This document shows positions 37,328 to 44,624 of a stretch of 64,000 nucleotides of DNA, piece after piece. This stretch comes from an uncultured Pseudokineococcus sp. (GTDB lineage Bacteria > Actinomycetota > Actinomycetes > Actinomycetales > Quadrisphaeraceae), in NCBI RefSeq assembly GCF_947499845.1, contig NZ_CANMPM010000001.1, positions 124,001 to 188,000 on the forward strand, given 5' to 3'. The position numbers and the translations under genes are program-made. The first letter of the stretch is position 1. Each line of letters starts with the position of its first letter. Under the pieces are notes generated by a model. It saw only the letters and a program-made list of their open reading frames with translations, did no database searches and was not told the origin of the DNA.

Positions 37328-37367
37328 GACCCCTGCTTCGACTGAGACCAGTGGTTCGACTGGGACC
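37316..37367 (+). repeat. 18-bp tandem repeat across the acuC stop codon
   Basis: TGGTTCGACTGAGACC occurs at 37316-37331, with one change at 37334-37349 and with one change at 37352-37367 (period 18). The first copy encodes the last three residues WFD and the TGA. The later copies are untranslated, but repeat the stop in the second copy. Confidence 0.88.
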
Positions 37368-37429
37368 GGGCCCCGGGGGACCGGTGGTCCGGCCGGGCGA
37401 GGGCAGGGACGCGGGGGCCCTGGTTCCCC

Positions 37430-37435
37430 TAGGGT
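37430..37435 (+). promoter_or_regulatory. Probable -10 box before the HTH gene
   Basis: TAGGGT, with a leader of about 60 bases to GTG 37503. No clear -35 element. Confidence 0.45.
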
Positions 37436-37502
37436 CTGCCCCGAGGGGCCGCAGCGCCCGACGCGGCGGCCGCTGGGCCGCCACCACGACGAGGGGGCCG
37501 GC

Positions 37503-37805
37503 GTGCCGACGGACGGGCGAGCAGCGGCGGACGCGGCCGGCGGGGACGCCGGGAGCGGCGGGTCCGGTGCGGGCGCCGCGGGCGGCGGGCTCACCGACGG
37601 GCGCCTGCTCACGGTCGCCGAGGTCGCCGAGGCGCTGCGCGTCTCGCGCATGACCGTCTACCGCCTCGTGCACTCCGGCGAGCTGCCCGCCGTGCGCGTC
37701 GGGCGCTCCTACCGGGTGCCCGAGGGCGCCGCGTCGGCCTTCCTCGCCGCGGCGCGCACCGCGCCTCCCGCGGCCGCCGAGCAGCGGCGAGCCGACGGCG
37801 CCTGA
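37503..37805 (+). CDS. Excisionase/BldC-like helix-turn-helix protein
   Basis: 100 residues from GTG 37503, with GAGGGGG upstream. A 33-residue Gly/Ala tail is followed by a MerR-type winged HTH: LLTVAEVAEALRVSRMTVYRLVHSGELPAVRVGRSYRVP. It is of the single-domain excisionase/BldC kind that polymerises on DNA in Streptomyces. No integrase is nearby, and the gene order with bS22 is conserved in actinobacteria, so it is a resident regulator and not a phage excisionase. Confidence 0.85.
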   Translation: MPTDGRAAADAAGGDAGSGGSGAGAAGGGLTDGRLLTVAEVAEALRVSRMTVYRLVHSGELPAVRVGRSYRVPEGAASAFLAAARTAPPAAAEQRRADGA

Positions 37806-37814
37806 GCGCCCCGG

Positions 37815-37820
37815 TAGGCT
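37815..37820 (+). promoter_or_regulatory. Probable -10 box before the bS22 gene
   Basis: TAGGCT, about 70 bases before ATG 37892. Confidence 0.45.
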
Positions 37821-37891
37821 CACCCCCGGACCAGGACCACGTCGGCTCGCACCGGACGCGGTCGCAGCACCCGAGACGACAGGCAGGCCCC

Positions 37892-37990
37892 ATGGGTTCG
37901 GTCATCAAGAAGCGCCGCAAGCGGATGGCGAAGAAGAAGCACCGCAAGCTCCTCCGCAAGACGCGCCACCAGCGCCGCAACAAGAAGTGA
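37892..37990 (+). CDS. Small ribosomal protein bS22 (AURKAIP1/COX24 domain)
   Basis: 32 residues starting MGSVIKKRRKRMAKKKHRK and ending RHQRRNKK. This very basic peptide is the actinobacterial 30S subunit protein bS22, found near the decoding centre in mycobacterial ribosome structures and previously missed in annotations because of its size. AGGCAGG lies upstream. The order HTH-bS22-epimerase-acyltransferase matches that of mycobacteria. Confidence 0.95.
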   Translation: MGSVIKKRRKRMAKKKHRKLLRKTRHQRRNKK

Positions 37991-38063
37991 CCCAGCAGGA
38001 CCGCTGAGCACATGAGCACCGGCGGCCGGTCCCGTGCGCCCCGCGCCGGCACCGACCGCCCCG

Positions 38064-38097
38064 CGACGCCCGCCCCGCCCCGCGGTGGCGGGCGTCG
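38064..38097 (+). terminator. Hairpin after the bS22 gene
   Basis: A perfect 11-bp stem (38064-38074 with 38087-38097), 12-base loop, no T run, between bS22 and the epimerase gene. Confidence 0.55.
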
Positions 38098-38133
38098 TGC
38101 GTCCCGGGGCGACCTGCCGCACGGGACGCCGCC

Positions 38134-39237
38134 GTGACGGACGGCCCCGGCGCGGTGCCGGCACCGGGCCGCGACGTCGTCGCCGTCGTCGGCGCGGCCC
38201 ACCCGCTGGCCGCCGCGCTCGCCCGCCGTCTGGCCGCGGGCGAGGAGGGGGCCGAGGAGGGGGTGGGCGACGGCGGACGCCCGGAGCCGCCGCTCGTGCT
38301 GGCCCTGGACCCGCGCACGCCCGCCGAGGACCTCGGCGCCGCGCGCCGGGTGCGGGTCGACCTGCGCGGCCCCTCGCTGGCGCGCGTGCTCGCGGCCGAG
38401 GGCGTGCGGGTCGTCGTCGACGGCACCCTCCTGCCGGGCGGGCCCCTCGCCGGGGCCCGACCGGGGCGCGACGCCGGGCCGCCGGCGTCGCTCGACGTCG
38501 CCTCCGCCGTGCAGCGCTGCCCGGCCGTCCGGCGGCTCGTGCTCGCCAGCTCGACGGGGGTCTACGGCGCCAGCCCGCGGGCGCCGTCGGTCCGCACCGA
38601 GGGCTCGGAGCTGGCGACGCCCGCCGGCGGGGCCGAGCGGGCCGCCGCCGAGGCCGAGGCCGCCGTGCGGGCGCTCGCCCGCCGCCGGGAGGACGTCGCC
38701 ACGCTCGTCCTGCGCCTCGCCGAGGTCGTCGGTCCCGGGCTGCGCACGCCCCTCGGCGACTGGCTCGAGCTGCCCGCTGTGCCCTGCCTGTGGGGCCACG
38801 ACCCGCGCCTGCAGGTGCTGCACGCCGACGACGCCGTCGCCGCGCTGCTGCTCGCCGCCCGGGGCCGCGCCGAGGGGGTCGTCAACGTGGCGGGCGACGG
38901 GGTGCTCGCCCTCTCGCAGGCGGCCGCCCTCTGCGGGCGCCCGCTGCTGCCCGTGCCGGCGGCCGCCCTCGGGGCCAGCGCGCGGGCCCTCGTCGGCCGT
39001 GCCGTCGCGGCGCCGTGGGGCGACGCCGACCGCGTCCTGCGCTCCGGCCGCGTGGTCGACCTGCGCCGCATGCGCGAGGAGCTCGGCCTCGAGCCGCGGT
39101 GGTCGAGCCGGGCCGCCGTCGAGGACCTGGCGCGCGGCCGCGGCCTCGTCGGTCCGCTCTCGCCCGACGTGCGCCGCGCCGTCGCGGGGACGGCGGCCGG
39201 GGCGTGGCAGCAGCTGCGCGGCCTCGTGGCGCCGTGA
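38134..39237 (+). CDS. NAD-dependent epimerase/dehydratase (extended SDR)
   Basis: 367 residues from GTG 38134. The Rossmann start is VVAVVGAAHPLAAALARRL, in which the usual GxxGxxG is GAAHPLA, a relaxed form. VRRLVLASSTGVYG gives the Ser/Thr strand, but the YxxxK motif is not clear: the expected segment reads GGAERAAAEAEAAV. VLHADDAVAALLLAA is the usual late landmark. The same relaxed SDR (galE2-like) stands in this place in mycobacteria. With a degraded active site it may bind a nucleotide sugar without classical epimerase chemistry. Confidence 0.8.
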   Translation: MTDGPGAVPAPGRDVVAVVGAAHPLAAALARRLAAGEEGAEEGVGDGGRPEPPLVLALDPRTPAEDLGAARRVRVDLRGPSLARVLAAEGVRVVVDGTLLPGGPLAGARPGRDAGPPASLDVASAVQRCPAVRRLVLASSTGVYGASPRAPSVRTEGSELATPAGGAERAAAEAEAAVRALARRREDVATLVLRLAEVVGPGLRTPLGDWLELPAVPCLWGHDPRLQVLHADDAVAALLLAARGRAEGVVNVAGDGVLALSQAAALCGRPLLPVPAAALGASARALVGRAVAAPWGDADRVLRSGRVVDLRRMREELGLEPRWSSRAAVEDLARGRGLVGPLSPDVRRAVAGTAAGAWQQLRGLVAP

Positions 39238-39373
39238 GCGCCGGTGGTGAGCAGCGGGCCTCCCGGTGCACCGCGACCGGCGGCACACTGGACCGGGCGG
39301 GCGACGGCGTGACCGGTCCGGCGGGGAGCAGGTCGGGCGGGCGGCAGGGCGGGCGAGCGGTGCGGAGGCGGAC

Positions 39374-40447
39374 GTGAGCGGCGGGGGAGCGGCGCGGGAG
39401 GTCGGCGTCGTCGTGCCGCTGCGCCGGCCCGGGCGCCCTCCCGAGTCCACTGCCGGGCCCGCGCCGGGGGGCTCTGGCGAAGGGGGTGCCGCGACGGGCG
39501 AGGACCGCGCCGAGGCGGCGTCGCCCGCCCGGGACGCCGCCCTCGCCGCCGCCCGGGCTGCGGCGCGAGCCGCCCGGGACGCCGCCCGCGCGGCACGGGG
39601 CCCCGCGGCCGACCTCGGCCGGCGGGCCCGCCGCGCCACCGACGTCCTCGCGCGCCGCGTCACCGGGGACTACGAGGTCGACGAGCTCGGCTTCGACCGC
39701 GAGCTCACCGAGGCCGTCCTCCTCGACCTCCTCCGCCCGCTGCACCGGCGGTGGTTCCGGGTCGAGCTGCGCGGCGCCGAGCACCTGCCGCGGCGGGGCG
39801 GCGCCCTCCTCGTGGCCAATCACTCCGGGACGGTGGGCATCGACGCCCTCATGACGATGGTCGCCGTCCACGACGACGCCCCGGGCGGGCGCCACCTGCG
39901 CGTCCTCGCCGCCGACCTCGTGCTCGCCGCGCCCGTGCTCGGCGACCTGGCGCGCCGCGCCGGCATCACGCTGGCCTCGCCCGACGACGCCGAGCGGCTC
40001 CTGCGGGCCGGCGAGCTCGTCGGGGTCTGGCCCGAGGGCTACAAGGGCGTCGGCAAGCACTTCCGCGACCGCTACCGCCTGCAGCGCTTCGGCCGCGGGG
40101 GCTTCGTGGCCTCGGCCCTGCGCGCCGGCGTGCCGATCGTGCCGTGCGCCATCGTCGGCGCCGAGGAGGTCTACCCCAAGATCGGCGACGTCGCCCCGCT
40201 CGCCCGCCTCCTCGGCCTGCCCTACGTGCCGGTGACGCCCTTCTTCCCCCTGCTCGGGCCCCTCGGTCTCGTGCCGCTGCCGAGCCGCTGGGTCGTCGAG
40301 CTCGGCGAGCCCGTGCGGACCGACCTCGCGCCGCCCGCCACGGCCGACGACCCCGCCGCCGTCCTCGACCTCGCCGACCAGGTGCGCGAGACCATCCAGG
40401 CGAGCCTCCACGAGCTCCTGCTGCACCGGCGGTCGGTGTGGCGGTGA
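39374..40447 (+). CDS. Lysophospholipid/glycerol acyltransferase family protein
   Basis: 357 residues from GTG 39374, with GGAGG seven bases upstream. An Ala/Arg-rich helical N-terminal part (about 1-95) precedes the PlsC-like domain. Motif I is ANHSGTVGID, a version of NHx4D with a longer spacing. Motif III is VWPEGYKGVGKHF, and a later VPCAIVGAEE helps define the fold. It may acylate a glycerolipid or another lipid, as its Rv0502 counterpart is thought to. It is coupled to the glutaredoxin gene by GTGA. Confidence 0.87.
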   Translation: MSGGGAAREVGVVVPLRRPGRPPESTAGPAPGGSGEGGAATGEDRAEAASPARDAALAAARAAARAARDAARAARGPAADLGRRARRATDVLARRVTGDYEVDELGFDRELTEAVLLDLLRPLHRRWFRVELRGAEHLPRRGGALLVANHSGTVGIDALMTMVAVHDDAPGGRHLRVLAADLVLAAPVLGDLARRAGITLASPDDAERLLRAGELVGVWPEGYKGVGKHFRDRYRLQRFGRGGFVASALRAGVPIVPCAIVGAEEVYPKIGDVAPLARLLGLPYVPVTPFFPLLGPLGLVPLPSRWVVELGEPVRTDLAPPATADDPAAVLDLADQVRETIQASLHELLLHRRSVWR

Positions 40448-40827
40448 GCCGGCGGGTGTCACGGGGGAGGGCGCGAGGGCTCCTGCGCGCCCTCGGCGGG
40501 CGCGGCGCCCGCGAGGAGGCCCCGACCGGCCCCGGTGCGCCCGGCCCCGGCGAGGAGCGGGTCGTCCTCTACGGACGGGCCGGCTGCCACCTGTGCGCGG
40601 ACGCCCGCGCCGTCGTCACGGTCGTCGCCGACCGCGTCGGCGCCGGCGTGCGGGAGGTCGACGTCGACGCGCCCGACCCGGCCGACGAGCCCGGCGGGCG
40701 CCCCGGCGCCCTCGCCGAGCGCTACGGCGAGCTCGTCCCGGTCGTCGTCGTCGACGGCGTCCAGCACGCCGTCTACCACGTGGACGCGGCGCGCCTCGAG
40801 GCGGCCCTGCGCCGACCGCCCGCCTGA
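40444..40827 (+). CDS. Glutaredoxin-like thiol-disulfide protein
   Basis: 127 residues from GTG 40444 (GTGA overlap). Residues 40-125 form a short thioredoxin fold with the redox site LYGRAGCHLCADARAVV (CHLC) and the cis-Pro segment ELVPVVVVDG. This DUF836-type glutaredoxin precedes hemA in many actinobacteria. The reductant and target are unknown. The first 38 residues are a basic low-complexity tail. Confidence 0.85.
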   Translation: MSRRVSRGRARGLLRALGGRGAREEAPTGPGAPGPGEERVVLYGRAGCHLCADARAVVTVVADRVGAGVREVDVDAPDPADEPGGRPGALAERYGELVPVVVVDGVQHAVYHVDAARLEAALRRPPA

Positions 40828-40863
40828 GGGCCCGCGCCGGCCGCGGGGGCGGGCCGCTCGACT

Positions 40864-40881
40864 TTGTGCGCGCCTTCACAA
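40864..40881. promoter_or_regulatory. Rex operator (ROP) upstream of rex-hemACD
   Basis: TTGTGCGCGCCTTCACAA, an 18-base site with TTGTG and CACAA arms, is the actinobacterial Rex consensus. It covers the -35 region and part of the spacer of the promoter, so Rex would repress at low NADH and release at high NADH. It stands only 86 bases before rex itself. Confidence 0.88.
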
Positions 40882-40892
40882 GCGCCTACGCT
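40864..40892 (+). promoter_or_regulatory. Promoter of the rex-hemACD operon
   Basis: TTGTGC (40864-40869) and TACGCT (40887-40892) are separated by 17 bases, a good sigma-A promoter. The leader to GTG 40967 is about 68 bases. Confidence 0.75.
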
Positions 40893-40966
40893 GGGGTCTG
40901 TTCGCAGCGCCCTGGCCCCCGCGCGCGCACCCACCGCCGTCGCACGCGAAGGAGCCGGCTGACGCC

Positions 40967-41821
40967 GTGAGCACCTCCCGACACGACACCGGGCGCCCCC
41001 CGGGCCACGCGCCCGAGCGCGCCTCAGGCTCCGCGCGCCCGGTGGGCGACCCGCTCGTGGCGACCGGGCCGGCCGGCGACCCGGGCCCCGCGGCCGAGCG
41101 GCTCATCTCCGAGCGCGGCATCCCCGAGGCGACCGTCGGCCGGCTGCCCGTCTACCTCCGGGTGCTCACGGCCCTCGTCGAGCGCGGCGTCCCCACCGTC
41201 TCCTCCGAGGAGCTCGCGGCCGCGGCGGGCGTCGGGTCGGCGAAGCTGCGCAAGGACCTCAGCCACCTGGGCTCCTACGGCGTCCGCGGCGTCGGCTACG
41301 AGGTCAGCCCGCTCGTGGCGCACATCTCGCGCGAGCTCGGCCTGACCCAGGCGTGGCGCGTCGTCATCGTGGGCCTCGGCAACCTCGGGCGGGCGCTCGC
41401 CAGCTACGGCGGCTTCGCCGAGCGCGGCATGGGCGTGGCGGCCCTCTTCGACGCCGACCCCGCCGTCGTCGGCCGCGAGGTGGCGGGCCTCGTGGTCCGC
41501 CCGATGTCCGAGCTCGCCGCGGTGGTGCGAGCCGAGGGGGTCGTCATCGGCGTCCTCGCCACTCCGGCGGCCGCCGCCCAGGGCGCCTGCGACGAGCTCG
41601 TCGCCGCCGGCGTGACCGGGGTCCTGACGTTCGCGCCGGCCGTGCTGTCGGTGCCCGAGGGAGTGGACGTGCGCAAGGTCGACCTGGCCAGCGAGCTGCA
41701 GATCCTGGCGTTCCACGAGCAGCGCAAGGCGGCCGACGCCGTCCGCGCCGCCGCGCCGTCGGGCGGGGGCGCGCGCGCCGTCGCCCGGCCCGCGCGCCGC
41801 CGGGTGGGGGCGGCCCGGTGA
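40967..41821 (+). CDS. rex: Redox-sensing transcriptional repressor Rex
   Basis: 284 residues from GTG 40967. After a 40-residue tail, the winged-helix domain runs from IPEATVGRLPVYLRVLTALVERGVPTVSSEELAAAAGVGSAKLRKDLSHLGSYGVRGVGY. The NADH-binding Rossmann domain starts VVIVGLGNLGRALASY, and FAPAVLSVPEGVDVRKVDLASELQIL near the end supplies the dimer helix. Rex binds DNA when NAD+ is high and leaves when NADH accumulates. It overlaps hemA by GTGA and sits below its own operator. This is the rex-hemACD order known from Streptomyces. Confidence 0.96.
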   Translation: MSTSRHDTGRPPGHAPERASGSARPVGDPLVATGPAGDPGPAAERLISERGIPEATVGRLPVYLRVLTALVERGVPTVSSEELAAAAGVGSAKLRKDLSHLGSYGVRGVGYEVSPLVAHISRELGLTQAWRVVIVGLGNLGRALASYGGFAERGMGVAALFDADPAVVGREVAGLVVRPMSELAAVVRAEGVVIGVLATPAAAAQGACDELVAAGVTGVLTFAPAVLSVPEGVDVRKVDLASELQILAFHEQRKAADAVRAAAPSGGGARAVARPARRRVGAAR

Positions 41822-43344
41822 CCGCCCTCGTCGTGGGCCTGTCCCACCGCACCGCACCCCTCGCCGTCCTCGAGCGCGCGACCCTCGACGGCAGCGCCGC
41901 CCGCGCCCTCGCCGTCCGCGCGTGCGGGGCGGACGACGTCGCTGAGGCCGTCGTGCTCTCGACGTGCAACCGGCTCGAGGTCTACAGCGAGGTCGCCACC
42001 TTCCACGGCGGGCTCGCCCAGGTGGGCGCGGCGCTCGTCGAGGCCACCGGCGTGCCGCTCGTCGAGCTCACCGACCACCTCTACGTGCACTACGCGGACC
42101 GGGCCGTCGAGCACCTCTTCACCGTCGTCTGCGGCCTCGACTCCATGGCCGTGGGGGAGTCGCAGGTGCTCGGGCAGGTGCGCTCGGCGCTGCGCCGCGG
42201 CCAGGAGGACGGCAGCGTCGGCACCGCCCTCGACGGGCTGCTGCAGCGCGCCCTGCGGGTCGGCAAGCGCGCCCACTCCGAGACGGGCCTCGACCACGCC
42301 GGGCACTCCCTCGTGGAGGCGGGCCTCGCGCACGCCGACGAGGTCGTCGGGCCGCTGGCCGGCGCGCGCGTGCTCGTCGTCGGCGCCGGCGCGATGAGCG
42401 CGCTCGCGGCGACGACCGCCCACCGGCTCGGCGCCCGCGACATCACCGTGCTCAACCGCACGCGGGCGCGCGCCCAGCGCCTCGCCGAGGCGGTCGGCGG
42501 GAGCTGGGGCGCGCTCGGCGAGGAGGGCGCCCTCGAGCGCGCCCTCGCCGAGGCCGACGTCGTGCTGTCCTGCACCGGCGCCGTCGGGCACGTCGTCGAC
42601 GCCGCGACCGTCGGCGCCGCGCGCGCCGTCCGCGGCGGCGGCGCCCCGGGCTGCTCCGGCGCCGCCGCGCCCCAGCTCGTCGTCGACCTGGCCCTGCCCC
42701 GCGACGTGGCGCCCGAGGTGGGCCGCCTGCCCGGCGTCGTCGTCCTCGGCCTCGCCGAGCTCGGCGCCCAGCTGGCCGCCGAGGCCGACGGCGCGGGCAC
42801 CGGCGTCGCCGCCGACCTGCGCGACGCGCGGGCCATCGTCGCGGAGGAGGCGTCGTCCTACCTCGCCGAGCGGCGCGCCGCCGCCGTGGCCCCCACCGTG
42901 GTGGCCCTGCGCACCCAGGCCCGAGAGGTCGCGGACGCCGAGCTCGCGCGGCTGCGCCACCGCCTCGGCCCGGCGATGGACGAGCGCGTGGGGGCCGAGG
43001 TGGCCCAGACCCTCCACCGCGTCGTCTCCACGCTCCTCCACACGCCGACCGTCCGCATGAAGCACCTGGCGGCCGACGCCTCGAGCGGTCCCGCCTACGT
43101 CGAGGCGGTGCGCGAGCTCTTCGACCTCGACGCCGCCGGCACCCGCGAGCCCGGCGCCGCGGCGCAGGCGCTGCGCGCTGTCCCCGAGGCGCGCGCCGAG
43201 GCGGCGCCCGAGCGCGCGGGGGCGGACGCCCTGCGCGCGCTGCTCGCGGGCGCGCCCCGGGCCGTGCCGAGCCCCCTCCCGGGCCCTCTCCCGGGCCCCC
43301 TCCCGGACCCCGCGGCGGGCCACGACGACGGGGGCCCGCGGTGA
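41818..43344 (+). CDS. hemA: Glutamyl-tRNA reductase
   Basis: 508 residues from GTG 41818 (GTGA overlap with rex). First step of C5-type tetrapyrrole synthesis: glutamyl-tRNA to glutamate-1-semialdehyde. Landmarks are VVGLSHRTAPLAVLERA, the nucleophile Cys in VVLSTCNRLEVY, VGESQVLGQVRSAL and the NADPH site ARVLVVGAGAMSALAA. The C-terminal dimerisation helices end near LFDLDA. A tail of about 65 low-complexity residues containing PGPLPGPLPDP repeats brings the length above the usual 420-460. Confidence 0.96.
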   Translation: MTALVVGLSHRTAPLAVLERATLDGSAARALAVRACGADDVAEAVVLSTCNRLEVYSEVATFHGGLAQVGAALVEATGVPLVELTDHLYVHYADRAVEHLFTVVCGLDSMAVGESQVLGQVRSALRRGQEDGSVGTALDGLLQRALRVGKRAHSETGLDHAGHSLVEAGLAHADEVVGPLAGARVLVVGAGAMSALAATTAHRLGARDITVLNRTRARAQRLAEAVGGSWGALGEEGALERALAEADVVLSCTGAVGHVVDAATVGAARAVRGGGAPGCSGAAAPQLVVDLALPRDVAPEVGRLPGVVVLGLAELGAQLAAEADGAGTGVAADLRDARAIVAEEASSYLAERRAAAVAPTVVALRTQAREVADAELARLRHRLGPAMDERVGAEVAQTLHRVVSTLLHTPTVRMKHLAADASSGPAYVEAVRELFDLDAAGTREPGAAAQALRAVPEARAEAAPERAGADALRALLAGAPRAVPSPLPGPLPGPLPDPAAGHDDGGPR

Positions 43345-44624
43345 GCGCCGTCGCGGCGCCGGCCGTCGGCGCGACCCCGCTGCGCCTGGGGACCCGCCGC
43401 AGCGCCCTGGCGCGTGCTCAGTCCGAGATGGTCGCCGAGCGGCTGCGGGAGACGAGCGGGCGCGAGGTCGTCCTCGTCGAGGTCACCACCCGCGGCGACG
43501 TCGACCGCGCCCCGCTGCGGCAGATCGGCGGCACCGGCGTGTTCGTCACCGCCCTGCGCGAGGCCCTGCTCGAGGGCCGCGTCGACCTCGCCGTGCACTC
43601 GATGAAGGACCTGCCCACCGCCCCCGCCGACGGGCTCGTCCTCGCGGCGGTCCCCCCGCGCGAGGACCCGCGCGACGTCCTCGTGGCCGCCGGGGGAGCG
43701 GGTCTCGCCGACCTCCCGCCCGGCGCGCGGGTGGGCACCGGGTCGCCGCGCCGGGCCGCGCAGCTGCGGGCCCTCGGGCTCGGGCTCGACGTCGTCGACG
43801 TCCGCGGCAACGTGGACACCCGCGTCGGCATGGTCACCTCCGGGCGCCTCGACGCCGTCGTGCTCGCGGCGGCCGGGCTCGCCCGCCTGGGCCGCTCCGG
43901 CGAGGTCACCGACGTCCTCGACGTCGAGCAGGTGCTGCCCGCCCCCGCGCAGGGGGCGCTCGCGCTCGAGTGCCGCGCCGACGACGAGGCGACGGCGCTG
44001 GCCTGCGCGGCGCTCGACGACCCGCTGGCCCGGTCGGCCACCACGGCCGAGCGCGCCCTCCTCGGCGCCCTCGAGGCCGGGTGCAGCGCCCCCGTCGGGG
44101 CGCTCGCGCGGACCGACGGCGGCGAGGGCGGGGGCGAGATGGTGCTGACCGCCGTCGCGGCCTCGCACGACGGCTCGCGGGTGCTGCGCTGCTCCGCCCG
44201 CGGCGACGACGCCGACCCCGTCGGCCTGGGGCGCCGCCTCGCGGCCGACCTCCTGGCGCAGGGGGCGGCCGACCTCGCGGACGTCGGCCCCGCCGCCCCC
44301 GGCGCGGGCGCGCGCGACGAGCAGCTGCCCCTGCCCGGCGCCGACCCCACCGGGCCGGGCGCCGCGTCCTCCTCCTCGACCCCGTCCACGGGCTCCCCGT
44401 CGAGCCCCCTGCCCGACGACCTCCCGGATCCCACCGCGTCGACCCCGGCGCCGTCCCCGGCCCTGCCCCCCGCCGGCTCCCCGTCCTCGGACCGTCCCGC
44501 GCACGGCGCGGGGCCCACGCCCGGGGCGCAGCCGTCCGAGGACGTCCGGACGTCCCCCGTGACCGCATCGACCGGTCCGTCCGCCCACCGGCGGCCGGCC
44601 AGCTCCCAGGAGAGTGAAGCGTGA
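43341..44624 (+). CDS. hemC: Hydroxymethylbilane synthase (porphobilinogen deaminase)
   Basis: 427 residues from GTG 43341 (GTGA overlap). Joins four porphobilinogens. The start LRLGTRRSALARAQSEMV, DLAVHSMKDLPT, GTGSPRRAAQLRAL and the dipyrromethane-cofactor Cys in ALEAGCSAPVGAL (near residue 248) are all as expected. The folded enzyme ends near residue 320. The last 105 residues are Pro/Ser/Thr-rich and unstructured, an unusual extension for this enzyme. It is coupled to the following synthase gene. Confidence 0.96.
   Translation: MSAVAAPAVGATPLRLGTRRSALARAQSEMVAERLRETSGREVVLVEVTTRGDVDRAPLRQIGGTGVFVTALREALLEGRVDLAVHSMKDLPTAPADGLVLAAVPPREDPRDVLVAAGGAGLADLPPGARVGTGSPRRAAQLRALGLGLDVVDVRGNVDTRVGMVTSGRLDAVVLAAAGLARLGRSGEVTDVLDVEQVLPAPAQGALALECRADDEATALACAALDDPLARSATTAERALLGALEAGCSAPVGALARTDGGEGGGEMVLTAVAASHDGSRVLRCSARGDDADPVGLGRRLAADLLAQGAADLADVGPAAPGAGARDEQLPLPGADPTGPGAASSSSTPSTGSPSSPLPDDLPDPTASTPAPSPALPPAGSPSSDRPAHGAGPTPGAQPSEDVRTSPVTASTGPSAHRRPASSQESEA

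Noticed and set aside
37316-37367. tRNA T-loop-like GGTTCGACT motif
   Set aside because: The flanks cannot form a 5-bp T stem, no anticodon or D arm is found around it, and the first copy is the acuC coding end.
37503-37805. Excisionase-like HTH gene as a sign of a mobile element
   Set aside because: No integrase, attachment repeats or phage genes lie nearby, and the HTH-bS22-epimerase order is conserved in actinobacteria.
38012-38137. 41-codon frame between bS22 and the epimerase
   Set aside because: It is low complexity (Arg/Pro/Gly), contains the bS22 terminator stem, lacks a good ribosome site and resembles no family. Its GTGA overlap with the epimerase start is the only support.
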